This document shows positions 55,101 to 64,000 of a stretch of 64,000 nt of DNA, piece by piece; position 1 is the stretch's first letter, and each line of letters opens with the position of its first letter. Source of the stretch: Nothophaeocryptopus gaeumannii (lineage: Eukaryota > Ascomycota > Dothideomycetes > Mycosphaerellales > Mycosphaerellaceae); assembly GCA_031771865.1 (NCBI GenBank), contig JASISA010000009.1, positions 1,798,001-1,862,000 on the forward strand, given 5' to 3'. The translations under genes and the position numbers were made by a program. The notes beneath the pieces were generated by a model. It was not told where the DNA came from, did no database searches, and saw only the letters and a program-made list of their open reading frames with translations.

Positions 55101-56184
55101 CGAATGAAGCATCCAGTATGAGAAATACAACAGCGTAGACTGTACCAGCGTTGCCTCCAGAAACCATCTTACTTCCCACAAAGAAGGCTAGCGCGTTCGA
55201 CGAATAGGCGATGAAGTATACCGACGCAGCCTGAATTCCAAGAAGGAATGCTTTTCTGACGTTCGCTTTGGAGGCCACTTTCAGGTGGCCGAGCTGCTCT
55301 TGACAGATCTCCTCCAGAAGATCGAATGCTTGCACGAGCTTGATGGCTCGAAGCGCGCTTTCCACTACGCCGTTTGCTTTCTCGTTGGCAGCGGTGGCAG
55401 CCCGGCTCCGTTTCGCAATAGCAGGAGACAGAATCGCAAAGCTCAGAATGATCGCAGGTAAAACTGCAGCCAGCAGAATGCCGGTGAGCTTGGCGTCCAA
55501 CACAAAGCCCACGATAAATGCAGACAGGAAGTAAGACACAGACTGAATGAAGATGCCGACCTTCTCAGAGCATCCGGCCTGGATAGTGTCCATCTTCTCA
55601 GTCAAAAGACCATTCACGTCGATCTCGTGTGTATCGAGATATACCTGGTCTAGGTGCAAGATACAGTCCAGTAGTTGTTGTCGCAGCTTGATTGAGACTG
55701 TTTGGGCTGTACAGCCGAACCCAACAGTGTAAACGGCAGTGGTGAGGAAGTAGCCGATAGCAACGCCAACAAGTTGCAGCAGCCGCTGGTGCAGCTGAGC
55801 TTCTGGCGGAGGGAAGTCATTGATGATCTGTCCAAATATGTAGCCTATGATAGGCAAAGGGAGTCCGGCAAGTACTGCAAAGATGACGCTTCCGGCCAAG
55901 GTCGCCTTCTGAGCAAACGAATCCAACGGGTCGTATATGCTCAAGTATGTGTCCTTGAATGGCCTGAGTCGGGGTAGTTTCGCGCGTATTGTGGTAAGAA
56001 ACGTCGTGGTCGGCTCGCTCCATGTTTGTGACTGCACGGAAACGAACGTCTGAGGGTGTGGAAGCAGTTCTGGCAGAGCTGCGTTTGGTGAGACGCAGCG
56101 CCCCGGTGGATCGATGTCGTGCGTCTGATGGCTATGTTGATCCAGCTCAGAGGCTGCTCGGCTTCTTGCAAGAATCGTAGTCAT
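52155..56184 (-). CDS. ABCB-type full transporter in the siderophore locus
   Basis: Exons 56184-53944, 53888-53224 and 53172-52155 give 1307 residues, the size of full ABCB (MDR-like) exporters. Order is TMD1, NBD1, TMD2, NBD2. NBD1 has Walker A GTSGGGKST (about residue 450), signature LSGGQRQR and Walker B VLVLDEPTAALD. NBD2 has GPSGAGKST, LSGGQKQR and VLLLDECTSALD (Cys in place of the usual Pro). The second splice uses the CCTAG acceptor at 53173-53175, restoring YWWGSKQVRNG. Nearer AG sites give a stop or the wrong phase. It starts 1.25 kb from the divergent NRPS gene and follows sidA's promoter. Export or compartmental transport of the siderophore or a precursor is likely but unproven. 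Confidence 0.9.
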
Positions 56185-57439
56185 GTGCGCATATAGGTCC
56201 CTATAGTTAGCTGACGATACTTACAGGTATGGGCGAAGGCGGAGACATTGAATATAGTCTTGATGTCCGGCATCGCGAATTAGTGAATACGCCAACGCGA
56301 ATGGTGTTGTTACGCAGCAAACAGCGCATTCTCTTCGTGGCTCGAAATATTCCCCTGGTGTGCTTCTACCATTCTCCGCTTGTTACTCTTGCACCCGGAG
56401 AATAGCGTGATCACTTCCACTTCCGGGTAAGATGATGGAGCGGCCCGGATAGACTGTGGATTGCTACACATCTTCAGAGTCCCATGGTGGCGGGTATTTG
56501 GAACTCTGGGGACTGTCCGTGGCATGTAGTCGTTAAGTCTTGGTTCAGTCGCAGACCGAACCTCTGGAGAATTCTTGAGGGCTATGAAACCCTCGGCTAC
56601 GCGGTTGGTCGGTAGACAACCACTCGAAGCTGAAGAAGAGCGCCATCACAGCAAGATGCAGGCGTCCGCTCCCAGATCCATAACATGGTCATGGTCATCG
56701 CCTCACTCTCCATGCCAGCGTTGCGGCTCTGGTATACGAACCTGTCCGGCGGTATCGGACGGACGCGTCTGCTGGGGAGCCGTTTAGCGCGTTGTATTTC
56801 CACGCGCTTCTGCAGGTCCATGCCTTGTGCGTGAGTTAGTGTCACGGCTGCGGCGATGGAAAGCTGGTCGTCGAGCGCATGTGGCGTCTTCGCCGGTCGT
56901 CACTTCTTCTCTCGCGCAAAGCGGTAAGAGCTACGGACGCGATCGCGAAGGAGCGATGGAGATGGAGATGGAGGTGTTGTCGGCAGCGCGGAGGTTGGCA
57001 ACAGAAGGCGCGTCCCATCCCCATCCCACGCATTTGCGAAGAGCTTGGCGCTCTTCGAGTGCAGGGATCAGGGTTTAGCGCAAAGTCAGATCGTGACGCT
57101 GTCTGGTCTGGTCTGCGCGTGTTTCTCACATCAACTTTGGCCTCGTTCACTCATCCACGCTGGTGGCGTATCGACCTCATCTCCAATTCTCCATTTCGAC
57201 TCCATCCACTTGGCCTGTGCGGACTCAGGCACCAGCCCGTGACATGGCCGTCACGTTTTGCCGCTTGCTAATACAACCATGTTGATTCGTCCACGGAGCC
57301 ATCACCGTGCTGTCTTCCCTCACTCATGGGACAGGTATTTGTTCGACTAGCGCCATATTGAGCTTGCCTTTGTTTGCGCGCTCGGGTGATCACACATGTC
57401 ATCGTTTCGACACAGCGTTCACTACTTCACTCATTCACT
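56185..57439. promoter_or_regulatory. Divergent promoter of the ABC transporter and NRPS genes
   Basis: 1.26 kb without coding signal between the two start codons. I found no exact ATCWGATAA here; only weak GATA words are present (GACGATAC near 56214; CGGATAGA near 56448). Confidence 0.55.
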
Positions 57440-60400
57440 ATGGACACTGGACTCTCAATCATCAATCCAACGCCACAACGGCTTGCTGGACCCCAGCTTC
57501 TTCATCACCTAGTATCTGAGAAGGGAATCGACGACGCGAAAGCCATCGAATACACTTCCGGGGAAGGAACGACGACATCGATCAGCTATGAAGAATTTCA
57601 CGAGAAGGCAAGCCTCGTGGCATCTCGCATCACATCCGCGTTGAAACGCTCAGGGCCTTCATACCAACGATTGATTGTACCGATCTTGATTCCACAATGT
57701 CCGGATCTCTACATCTCGCAGTTGGCAGTGCTCAAGGCCGGCGGAGCGTTCTGCCCAATTGCCTTGGGCACCCCGGAAGAGCGACTCAGATTCATACTGC
57801 AAGACATTGATGCTCAAATACTACTCACTACAGCTGATCAGAAACGACAACTTCCTAACCTAGATAATGTCAACATCGTCATCGTCGACCACACTGAACG
57901 ATTCAACGAAAGGACGCAATCCCATCGAAATCCAACAACGACAGATCCTGCGTACGTAATGTACACGAGCGGAAGCACTGGACAACCAAAGGGCGTAATA
58001 ATTTCCCATTCATCAGCATGCCAGGCGCTTCTGGCTCACGACAAGCATATTCCCCAATTTCAACGATTCTTACAATTCGCCAGTCCGACTTTTGACGTCT
58101 CCGTGTTCGAGATCTTCTTCCCATGGCTGCGTCGAAGGACTCTCATCAGTTGTGATCGGAGACTATTGCTCAACAATTTACCGACTGTAATCAACGACTT
58201 TCAAGTCGATGCCTGCGAATTGACCCCATCAGTGGCGAGCAGTCTACTCCAAGGCCGCAAAAGTGTGCCTTCTCTGAAAGCCCTTCTAACCATTGGCGAG
58301 ATGCTTAAGCCGAGCGTTGTTGAAGAATTTGGTGGAGATATAAACCATCCTGGAATACTGCATGGAATGTATGGACCTACGGAAGCCACGATCCACTGTA
58401 CTTTGCAGACCGATTTCCCGAAAGACATGTTCTGTGGATCGATTGGCATTCCCTTGGACACTGTTTCCACGTTTGTGCTCCAACCGGTTGACGGAGAGCA
58501 AAGTGACAAGTCTCCGAGAATATTGCCCATTGGTGAAGAGGGCGAGCTGGCGGTGGGTGGTCATCAGCTCGCAGATGGGTATCTGAATCGCCCTGAGCAA
58601 ACGAATGCAGCATTTGTATGCCATGCCGAGCACGGAGTCCTCTATCGCACCGGTGATCGCGTTCGTATGCTGCCAGAGGGAAGGCTTGAGTGTCTCGGTC
58701 GGATATCTAACGGTCAGGTCAAGCTTCGTGGGCAGCGTATCGAGCTTGGAGAAATTGAGCACGCCGCGTCTCGAACACCTGGCTGCAGCGACGTTATTGC
58801 AGAAGTCATTGGAAACACTCTGGTCGTATTTTGTGTACGGTCGAACAATTCTCTGAATGAGAATGCGGTGATGGAGACATGTCGCAAGTGGCTGACAGCG
58901 AACATGGTGCCCGGCGACGTATGCATACTGGACTCTTTACCTTATCTGCCTTCCGGTAAATGTGACCGAAAGGGATTGCGTGCCGGCTATGAAGCTCGAG
59001 CATCATCCACAGATGCTACTGACAACGACGAGCTTGACGATGGACTTCGACGAATTGTTCAAAGTTTGTCAAGCGTGCTTGAAGCGCAAGTTCACCCAGA
59101 TTCGTCACTTTCTAGTCTTGGGCTGGACTCGCTCTCGGCAATCAGGGTCGCTTCGGAGTTGAGAAAAGCAGGACTGTCGCAGATTGGTGCTGGTCAGCTC
59201 CTGACAGCCAGGACGCCAGGTGATCTCTGCTGTCTCCTGGAGACTTCCGAGGTGGACTGGCAGGAGGACTCGGAGCTACTGTATCGCGACCTGTTGCAGA
59301 GTTCCCTCTCAGAACAACTATCTCCTGCGGTGCTGAGCGAAATAGACACTTGCTTCCCATGTACACCTGTGCAGACGGCCATGCTCGCTGAGACCGCGAA
59401 AGATCCAGAAGCCTATTGTAATTGGGTTGAGCTGTCACTGTCACAAGACCATTCCTGCCGGGCTGTCTCTGAAGCAATCGAAAAGTTGTCACGGCTACAT
59501 CCAATGCTACGGTCCGGCTTTGTAGCCACTGACAGCGCAGACTGGAGCTACGCCACCATTACCTGGAAGAGCCTGTCTGACAACCAGATCGCAGAAGTGG
59601 CGTCGCTCAGCCACGACTTCAGCATCAATTATAAGAAGGACTTACTCAGACCTTGTCACCTTCAACTCTTAAAGACTTCCAAGGACTTGCGGATACTAAT
59701 CCACATACATCACGCTTTATTCGACCAATGGGCTCTCGATCTGTTGCGGCGTGATCTCGCAACCATTTTAGGCGGACGAGAATGTTCAGAGGCTGGCCCG
59801 TTCAAAGCAATCGCCGACTTTTACCTGTCTCAACGCCAGCAAGGCGATAACCAGGCATCTCTGGAGTTCTGGCAAGACCATTTGAGAGATGTCATGCCTC
59901 TAACGCTCCCGCTTCTCAGAGGAGATCACGTTCCACGAAAGCTACTGAGGACACCTTGGCATGATATGTCTATATCAACCTCTGGTTTGCGAGCAGCCTC
60001 CAAATCGCTCGGTTGCAGCAACCCTGCAATCTTTCAGACTGCTTTGGCTTGCATCTTGTCACAGTATGCCGGCGTTTCAGATGTTACTTTTGGATCTGTC
60101 TTCTCAGGGCGGACTATACCCGTGGCAGGAATTGAGACTGTATTCGGGCCCTGCCTAGCCACTCTACCGTTCCGAATCGACCATCAATCCGCGAAATCAT
60201 GCCGTGACTTGCTCCGTGCCGTCACTGATCGAAACCGGAGGATGCAGGAGCACGTTGCGACATCGCCAGTTACAATCAGAGAAGCTGCACATATTGCACC
60301 CGGAACTTCACTCTTCGATACTTTGTTCGTGTGGCAAGAAACATCCTTGTCGATGGGAGGCAGTCCCGAGAGCGTTGCAGTTGTCGATTCTGAAGACCGG

Positions 60401-63400
60401 CTCGAGTTCAACCTAGTACTGGAATTCGAGCCATCGCCCAGCAATGTCAGGATTCGCGCGACCTATCAACAGCGGCTGATGGAAACTGCACAAGTTGATC
60501 TTCTGGTGCAGCAGATTGAGTCTCTCGCTACCACCCTCATGAACCGACCTGACGACCTCGTTGAAGAGCTTGCAAGTGCTTTGCCACAGAGTCATCTCTC
60601 GATGTCGAATCCGAAGCCTGTGGCATATGCTCCAAGTTTCGAACTGACCGAGTCGATCCAACTCAGATCCATAAGTGATCCGGATGCCACTGCGATATTG
60701 TTCGCATACGAGCTCGAGCCGAACTTGCGTTATCATTCGATCACCTACGCTGAGCTCGATGCACGAGCCAATCAAATGGCGAATGAGTTCATCGCAGCGG
60801 GCGTGCCCCCGGAAGGTCTGATATGCATCTGTATGGAGAAGTGCATCGATCTTTATGTGGCATTGCTTGCGAGCTTCAAGGCAGGAGCTGGCTATCTACC
60901 ACTGGTTCCCGACACCCCGCTTGGGAGAATGAGATCAACATTGGCCCAGGCCGACATCCAACTTTGCGTGTGTGATGCATACACTGCCGCGAAACTGAGA
61001 GATGCAACGAAGGTTCAAGTGCTTGACATTTCGAAGCTGCGCCTCGATGGGGTTAGCGCTCAGCCGCCTCGCGTTCCGCAAGTTGGCTCCAGGGTCGCGT
61101 ACGCCGTTTTCACCAGCGGGAGTACAGGCGAGCCAAAGGGCGTAGAAGTCACCATGGACAACCTCAAAAGCAATATCGCCGTCCTTGGAGAGCTCTACAA
61201 TGCCAGCCCCACGGATCGCTTACTCCAGGCTTGCTCTCAGGCCTTCGATGTCAGCGTTTTCGAGATCTTCTTCGCTTTCTACAGCGGCATGTGTCTATGC
61301 TCGGCTACCAAAGACGTCATGTTCGCAGACTTCGGCCTCAGTATACGAGCCTTCAATGCTACGCACTTGTCGCTCACACCGACTGTAGCTGCTTTAGTGG
61401 ATCCTACCGATGTGCCCAGCGTCAAGTTCTTGGTCACTGCCGGCGAGGGCGTAACGGAAAACGTGCATCGCCTATGGGCTGGACGAGGCTTACATCAGGG
61501 TTACGGTCCATCTGAGACAACAAACATCTGCTCCGTCAAGATGAACGTCACTCAGAATGATACTCTGGGAAACATTGGACCGCCGTTCCGCAACACCTCT
61601 GCTTTCGTGGTTGCACCTGGGAAGCGCTTCGAAATTCTGCCAGCCGGCGCATATGGGGAGTTCGCATTTGGAGGCGAACAAGTGTTCCGTGGCTACATTG
61701 GGCGCGATGACCTGAATGCCGAGAAGATCATCACACATTCTCAACATGGCCGAATATACAAAAGCGGTGATATGGGCCGCATCTTACACGACGGCAGTCT
61801 CCACATTGCTGGCCGCCTTGACGACCAAGTCAAGATTAGAGGCAATCGAGTCGAGCTCGGAGAGATCAATGCTGTCGTAGCAGATCATGCCGAGGTCTTG
61901 GACTGTGCGACGCTTGTGTCTGGTCGTCAAAGCTCAGATCAGACTCTTGTAACTTTCTGGGTGCCTCGGACGCAAGATGGTGCCAAAGATGTGTCAACTG
62001 CTCTTGTCGATTCTGGCATTGACACCGTGCTGGAGCTGTATTATCGTTTGGAGGAAGCGCTGCCTGGCTACATGATCCCGAGTACACTCGTCCCTCTCAA
62101 TCAGCTTCCGATTACTTCTCAGGGGAAATTGGACAAGCGCAAGCTGGAGGAGCTATATGCTGGGATTGAAGACAATATGCGTGCCCAGCTCTCTCGGTCC
62201 TACGAGGTCTCCGCTCAGGACGGACCTCAGTCTGCCACTGAGCAGGTCATGGCACAGGCTCTTGCTAAAGTATTGGACGTTCCGGAGGCGATAATTTCAA
62301 GGAACACGTCCTTTTTCGCGCTTGGCCTCAACTCTCTCAATGCGATTCGATTTGCTAGACGTCTGGAGAAGGCATTGAACACCTCCGTTGGTTTGGCTCT
62401 GGTGCTGCGACATGCAAGCATTGCACGATTGGGTCAAGCCATCACAGCTAACGAAGCATCATCGGACGATACTCAAGTCGTCGACATTCACGCCGTCTTT
62501 GACGATGACTTCTCACGAGAAATTCGAGAGCATTTTGGAAGACAGGGACTTTCAGTCGAAGCAGTCCTGCCCTGTACGCCTCTACAAGAGGCGATGCTGT
62601 CGGCTGCAAAGGCAGAAGGGTCCGGGGCTTACTGCAACACCATGAAGCTACGGTTCGACGGCAATATCGACATATGGCAGAGCTGCTGGCAGGAATTAAC
62701 GAAGAGACATTCGATCTTGCGCACAACTTTTGTTGAGACACCGATTGCTGCGAATCCCTACGCACAGGTGGTCATGCAAGACTTGTCCGTACCGCTGACG
62801 ATGTCGGAGAAAGCTCGGCCGCAGCATCACATCAATGGAAATGCCAACGGCCATGCTAACGGCCATTCGAATGGTCATGTGAATGGCAAATCCAACGGAC
62901 ACAGCAGCAAACATGGTGGTCAGGTGCACTGGCCAAAGTTGCAAGGTCTGTCACCACAGCACCCTATCCACATCACTGAAGATCATGGCGACCTATATAT
63001 GCAGATGCATCACGCAGTGTACGATGGCATTTCCGTTTCCAATCTATTGCTAGAAGTCCAGAACCTCCTCGAGGGCAAACCATTGGATGCTCCGGTACCT
63101 TTCGAACCCTTCCTTCAGAAGGTGCTGGAGCAAAACGGCGACGATGCGCTCAGCTTCTGGAGAGCGAGGATGCGTGACTTTGAGCCACACCCTTTTCCGA
63201 GTCCAAACGATGGGGACTTCGAGCGAGAGAAGTCGGTCACATTAGCTATTCGCCACAGACCTGATGACCTCAACAATGTTGCTGAGAAACGCTCTTGCAC
63301 CGCTACTGCACTATTCCAAGCCACCTGGATCAAAACACTCTCGTGTCTGCAGAATGTGCAGGATCTATGCTTCGGCAATGTTGTCAGTGGTCGCTCAGTG

Positions 63401-64000
63401 CCAGTCAAAGACGTCCATCGCCTCGTGGCACCTTGCTTCAACACCATGCCAGTCAGGGTCAAGCTCGTTGACTTTCGAACCAATGCGGACTTAGTTCGCA
63501 GCTTGCACCGTTCCAACATCGAATGCTTACCGTTCGAGCTCACGGCCCCTCGCCGTGTTCAGCAATTGACTTGCGACCCTGCGTTATGGCTCTTCGACTC
63601 TGTCCTACTCGTTCAGCCTCCGCAGGACGAAATTGTTGCCGAGTTTGTCGAAGCGGAAGAAGACACGGGTATGGGTATTCCTATTGTCGTTGAAGTTACT
63701 CCCACAGAAGATTATTACCGACTGCAAATTCACCACATCCCAGCCAAGGTTTCGGACAGTCTGGTAGGAGAGATAGCAGAGGCGTTTGTCGCAAGTCTGG
63801 AGTCATGTTTACGATACCCATCGAGCTCGTCCAGTGAACTGCTAGATTTCGACGTATCCAGAATCGCTGGTCGGCTTGCTCCGGCTAAGGAGACCACACA
63901 GCTCAACGGACATGTGAATGCCGATGGCAATGACGGCAACTGGTCATCTTTGGAAACAGTCATTCGGGAAGTCTTCGCTGAGCTTGCCGCTATCGAAGTG
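57440..64000 (+). CDS. Ferrichrome-type siderophore NRPS, 5' part (runs off the window)
   Basis: One intronless frame from ATG 57440 to the window end, 2187 codons. Domains: A1 (about 1-520, core MYTSGSTGQPKG at 174, YGPTEATIH), T1 (LGLDSLSA, carrier Ser 564), C1 (HHALFD at 757-762, Gln instead of the usual Gly after Asp), A2 (FTSGSTGEPKG at 1224, YGPSETTN), T2 (LGLNSLNA, carrier Ser 1632), C2 (HHAVYDG at 1857-1863). The last 25 residues (ETVIREVFAELAAIEV) look like the start of another T domain. A-T-C-A-T-C with terminal T/C units is the plan of SidC/NPS2 ferrichrome synthetases, which link glycine, serine or alanine with N5-acyl-N5-hydroxyornithine. C2 carries an Asn-Gly-His-rich insertion at 62834-62920. 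Neighbouring sidA supplies the hydroxyornithine. Product identity (for example ferricrocin) is inference. Confidence 0.92.
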   Translation, partial: MDTGLSIINPTPQRLAGPQLLHHLVSEKGIDDAKAIEYTSGEGTTTSISYEEFHEKASLVASRITSALKRSGPSYQRLIVPILIPQCPDLYISQLAVLKAGGAFCPIALGTPEERLRFILQDIDAQILLTTADQKRQLPNLDNVNIVIVDHTERFNERTQSHRNPTTTDPAYVMYTSGSTGQPKGVIISHSSACQALLAHDKHIPQFQRFLQFASPTFDVSVFEIFFPWLRRRTLISCDRRLLLNNLPTVINDFQVDACELTPSVASSLLQGRKSVPSLKALLTIGEMLKPSVVEEFGGDINHPGILHGMYGPTEATIHCTLQTDFPKDMFCGSIGIPLDTVSTFVLQPVDGEQSDKSPRILPIGEEGELAVGGHQLADGYLNRPEQTNAAFVCHAEHGVLYRTGDRVRMLPEGRLECLGRISNGQVKLRGQRIELGEIEHAASRTPGCSDVIAEVIGNTLVVFCVRSNNSLNENAVMETCRKWLTANMVPGDVCILDSLPYLPSGKCDRKGLRAGYEARASSTDATDNDELDDGLRRIVQSLSSVLEAQVHPDSSLSSLGLDSLSAIRVASELRKAGLSQIGAGQLLTARTPGDLCCLLETSEVDWQEDSELLYRDLLQSSLSEQLSPAVLSEIDTCFPCTPVQTAMLAETAKDPEAYCNWVELSLSQDHSCRAVSEAIEKLSRLHPMLRSGFVATDSADWSYATITWKSLSDNQIAEVASLSHDFSINYKKDLLRPCHLQLLKTSKDLRILIHIHHALFDQWALDLLRRDLATILGGRECSEAGPFKAIADFYLSQRQQGDNQASLEFWQDHLRDVMPLTLPLLRGDHVPRKLLRTPWHDMSISTSGLRAASKSLGCSNPAIFQTALACILSQYAGVSDVTFGSVFSGRTIPVAGIETVFGPCLATLPFRIDHQSAKSCRDLLRAVTDRNRRMQEHVATSPVTIREAAHIAPGTSLFDTLFVWQETSLSMGGSPESVAVVDSEDRLEFNLVLEFEPSPSNVRIRATYQQRLMETAQVDLLVQQIESLATTLMNRPDDLVEELASALPQSHLSMSNPKPVAYAPSFELTESIQLRSISDPDATAILFAYELEPNLRYHSITYAELDARANQMANEFIAAGVPPEGLICICMEKCIDLYVALLASFKAGAGYLPLVPDTPLGRMRSTLAQADIQLCVCDAYTAAKLRDATKVQVLDISKLRLDGVSAQPPRVPQVGSRVAYAVFTSGSTGEPKGVEVTMDNLKSNIAVLGELYNASPTDRLLQACSQAFDVSVFEIFFAFYSGMCLCSATKDVMFADFGLSIRAFNATHLSLTPTVAALVDPTDVPSVKFLVTAGEGVTENVHRLWAGRGLHQGYGPSETTNICSVKMNVTQNDTLGNIGPPFRNTSAFVVAPGKRFEILPAGAYGEFAFGGEQVFRGYIGRDDLNAEKIITHSQHGRIYKSGDMGRILHDGSLHIAGRLDDQVKIRGNRVELGEINAVVADHAEVLDCATLVSGRQSSDQTLVTFWVPRTQDGAKDVSTALVDSGIDTVLELYYRLEEALPGYMIPSTLVPLNQLPITSQGKLDKRKLEELYAGIEDNMRAQLSRSYEVSAQDGPQSATEQVMAQALAKVLDVPEAIISRNTSFFALGLNSLNAIRFARRLEKALNTSVGLALVLRHASIARLGQAITANEASSDDTQVVDIHAVFDDDFSREIREHFGRQGLSVEAVLPCTPLQEAMLSAAKAEGSGAYCNTMKLRFDGNIDIWQSCWQELTKRHSILRTTFVETPIAANPYAQVVMQDLSVPLTMSEKARPQHHINGNANGHANGHSNGHVNGKSNGHSSKHGGQVHWPKLQGLSPQHPIHITEDHGDLYMQMHHAVYDGISVSNLLLEVQNLLEGKPLDAPVPFEPFLQKVLEQNGDDALSFWRARMRDFEPHPFPSPNDGDFEREKSVTLAIRHRPDDLNNVAEKRSCTATALFQATWIKTLSCLQNVQDLCFGNVVSGRSVPVKDVHRLVAPCFNTMPVRVKLVDFRTNADLVRSLHRSNIECLPFELTAPRRVQQLTCDPALWLFDSVLLVQPPQDEIVAEFVEAEEDTGMGIPIVVEVTPTEDYYRLQIHHIPAKVSDSLVGEIAEAFVASLESCLRYPSSSSSELLDFDVSRIAGRLAPAKETTQLNGHVNADGNDGNWSSLETVIREVFAELAAIEV

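Noticed and set aside
1..64000. tRNA genes, rRNA, CRISPR arrays, operons
   Set aside because: I looked for T-arm-like GGTTCRA words and regular spaced repeats on both strands and found no cloverleaf or array; the genome is eukaryotic. A covariance-model scan would be decisive.

Overview
The window is nuclear DNA of a filamentous ascomycete. Short (about 50-170 nt, rarely 300) GT-AG introns with CTAAC/CTAAT branch points, a GC-balanced genome, and an AT-rich transposon full of C-to-T style stop codons (repeat-induced point mutation, RIP) all point to Pezizomycotina. The gene mix (HET domain, F-box-type families, SidA plus a ferrichrome-type NRPS, secreted GH47 and peroxygenase) fits Dothideomycetes, perhaps Mycosphaerellales. 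The species cannot be read from the sequence.

Layout, 0.1-10.2 kb: accessory or secreted functions. A GH47 alpha-mannosidase, a heme-thiolate peroxygenase, a broken cytochrome P450 beside a small AT-rich scar, an F-box-like protein, a quercetin dioxygenase carrying a nonsense codon, and a secreted Ser-tract/Cys-rich protein. 10.2-12.8 kb shows no gene. 12.8-24 kb: two MYND zinc-finger genes, a GDS1 winged-helix protein, a Golgi pH regulator divergent from a pterin-4a-carbinolamine dehydratase, and a 2EXR/F-box-like gene. 24.7-27.1 kb: a RIP-degraded pogo/Fot1-type DNA transposon with TIRs and TA target duplication, itself split by a solo LTR with a perfect CTAAG duplication. 28-29.3 kb: pyruvate dehydrogenase E1 beta. 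30.9-31.4 kb: an imperfect ~118-bp tandem array in a decayed stretch.

32-38 kb: a divergent pair of paralogous genes of unknown family that share an intron position, followed by a HET-domain pseudogene. 38-44 kb: the replication fork protection gene TOF1 and a mitochondrial 3-hydroxyacyl-CoA dehydrogenase. 44.9-46.7 kb: two tandem F-box-type paralogs, one with a segment read in the wrong frame. 47.6-48.4 kb: an unknown protein.

49.4-64 kb: an iron-siderophore locus. It holds L-ornithine N5-monooxygenase (sidA type), a full-length ABCB transporter, and, divergent from the transporter, the first 2187 codons of an intronless ferrichrome-type NRPS (A-T-C-A-T-C-T..., running off the window). SidA would make N5-hydroxyornithine, the NRPS would assemble the peptide, and the ABC protein may move the product across a membrane. 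Two exact ATCWGATAA sites, the consensus of SreA/Urbs1-type iron-responsive GATA repressors, lie upstream of sidA. Five loci (P450, quercetinase, HET, one F-box gene, transposon) carry inactivating or frame-altering changes, several of them C-to-T type, so gene decay is a recurring theme.
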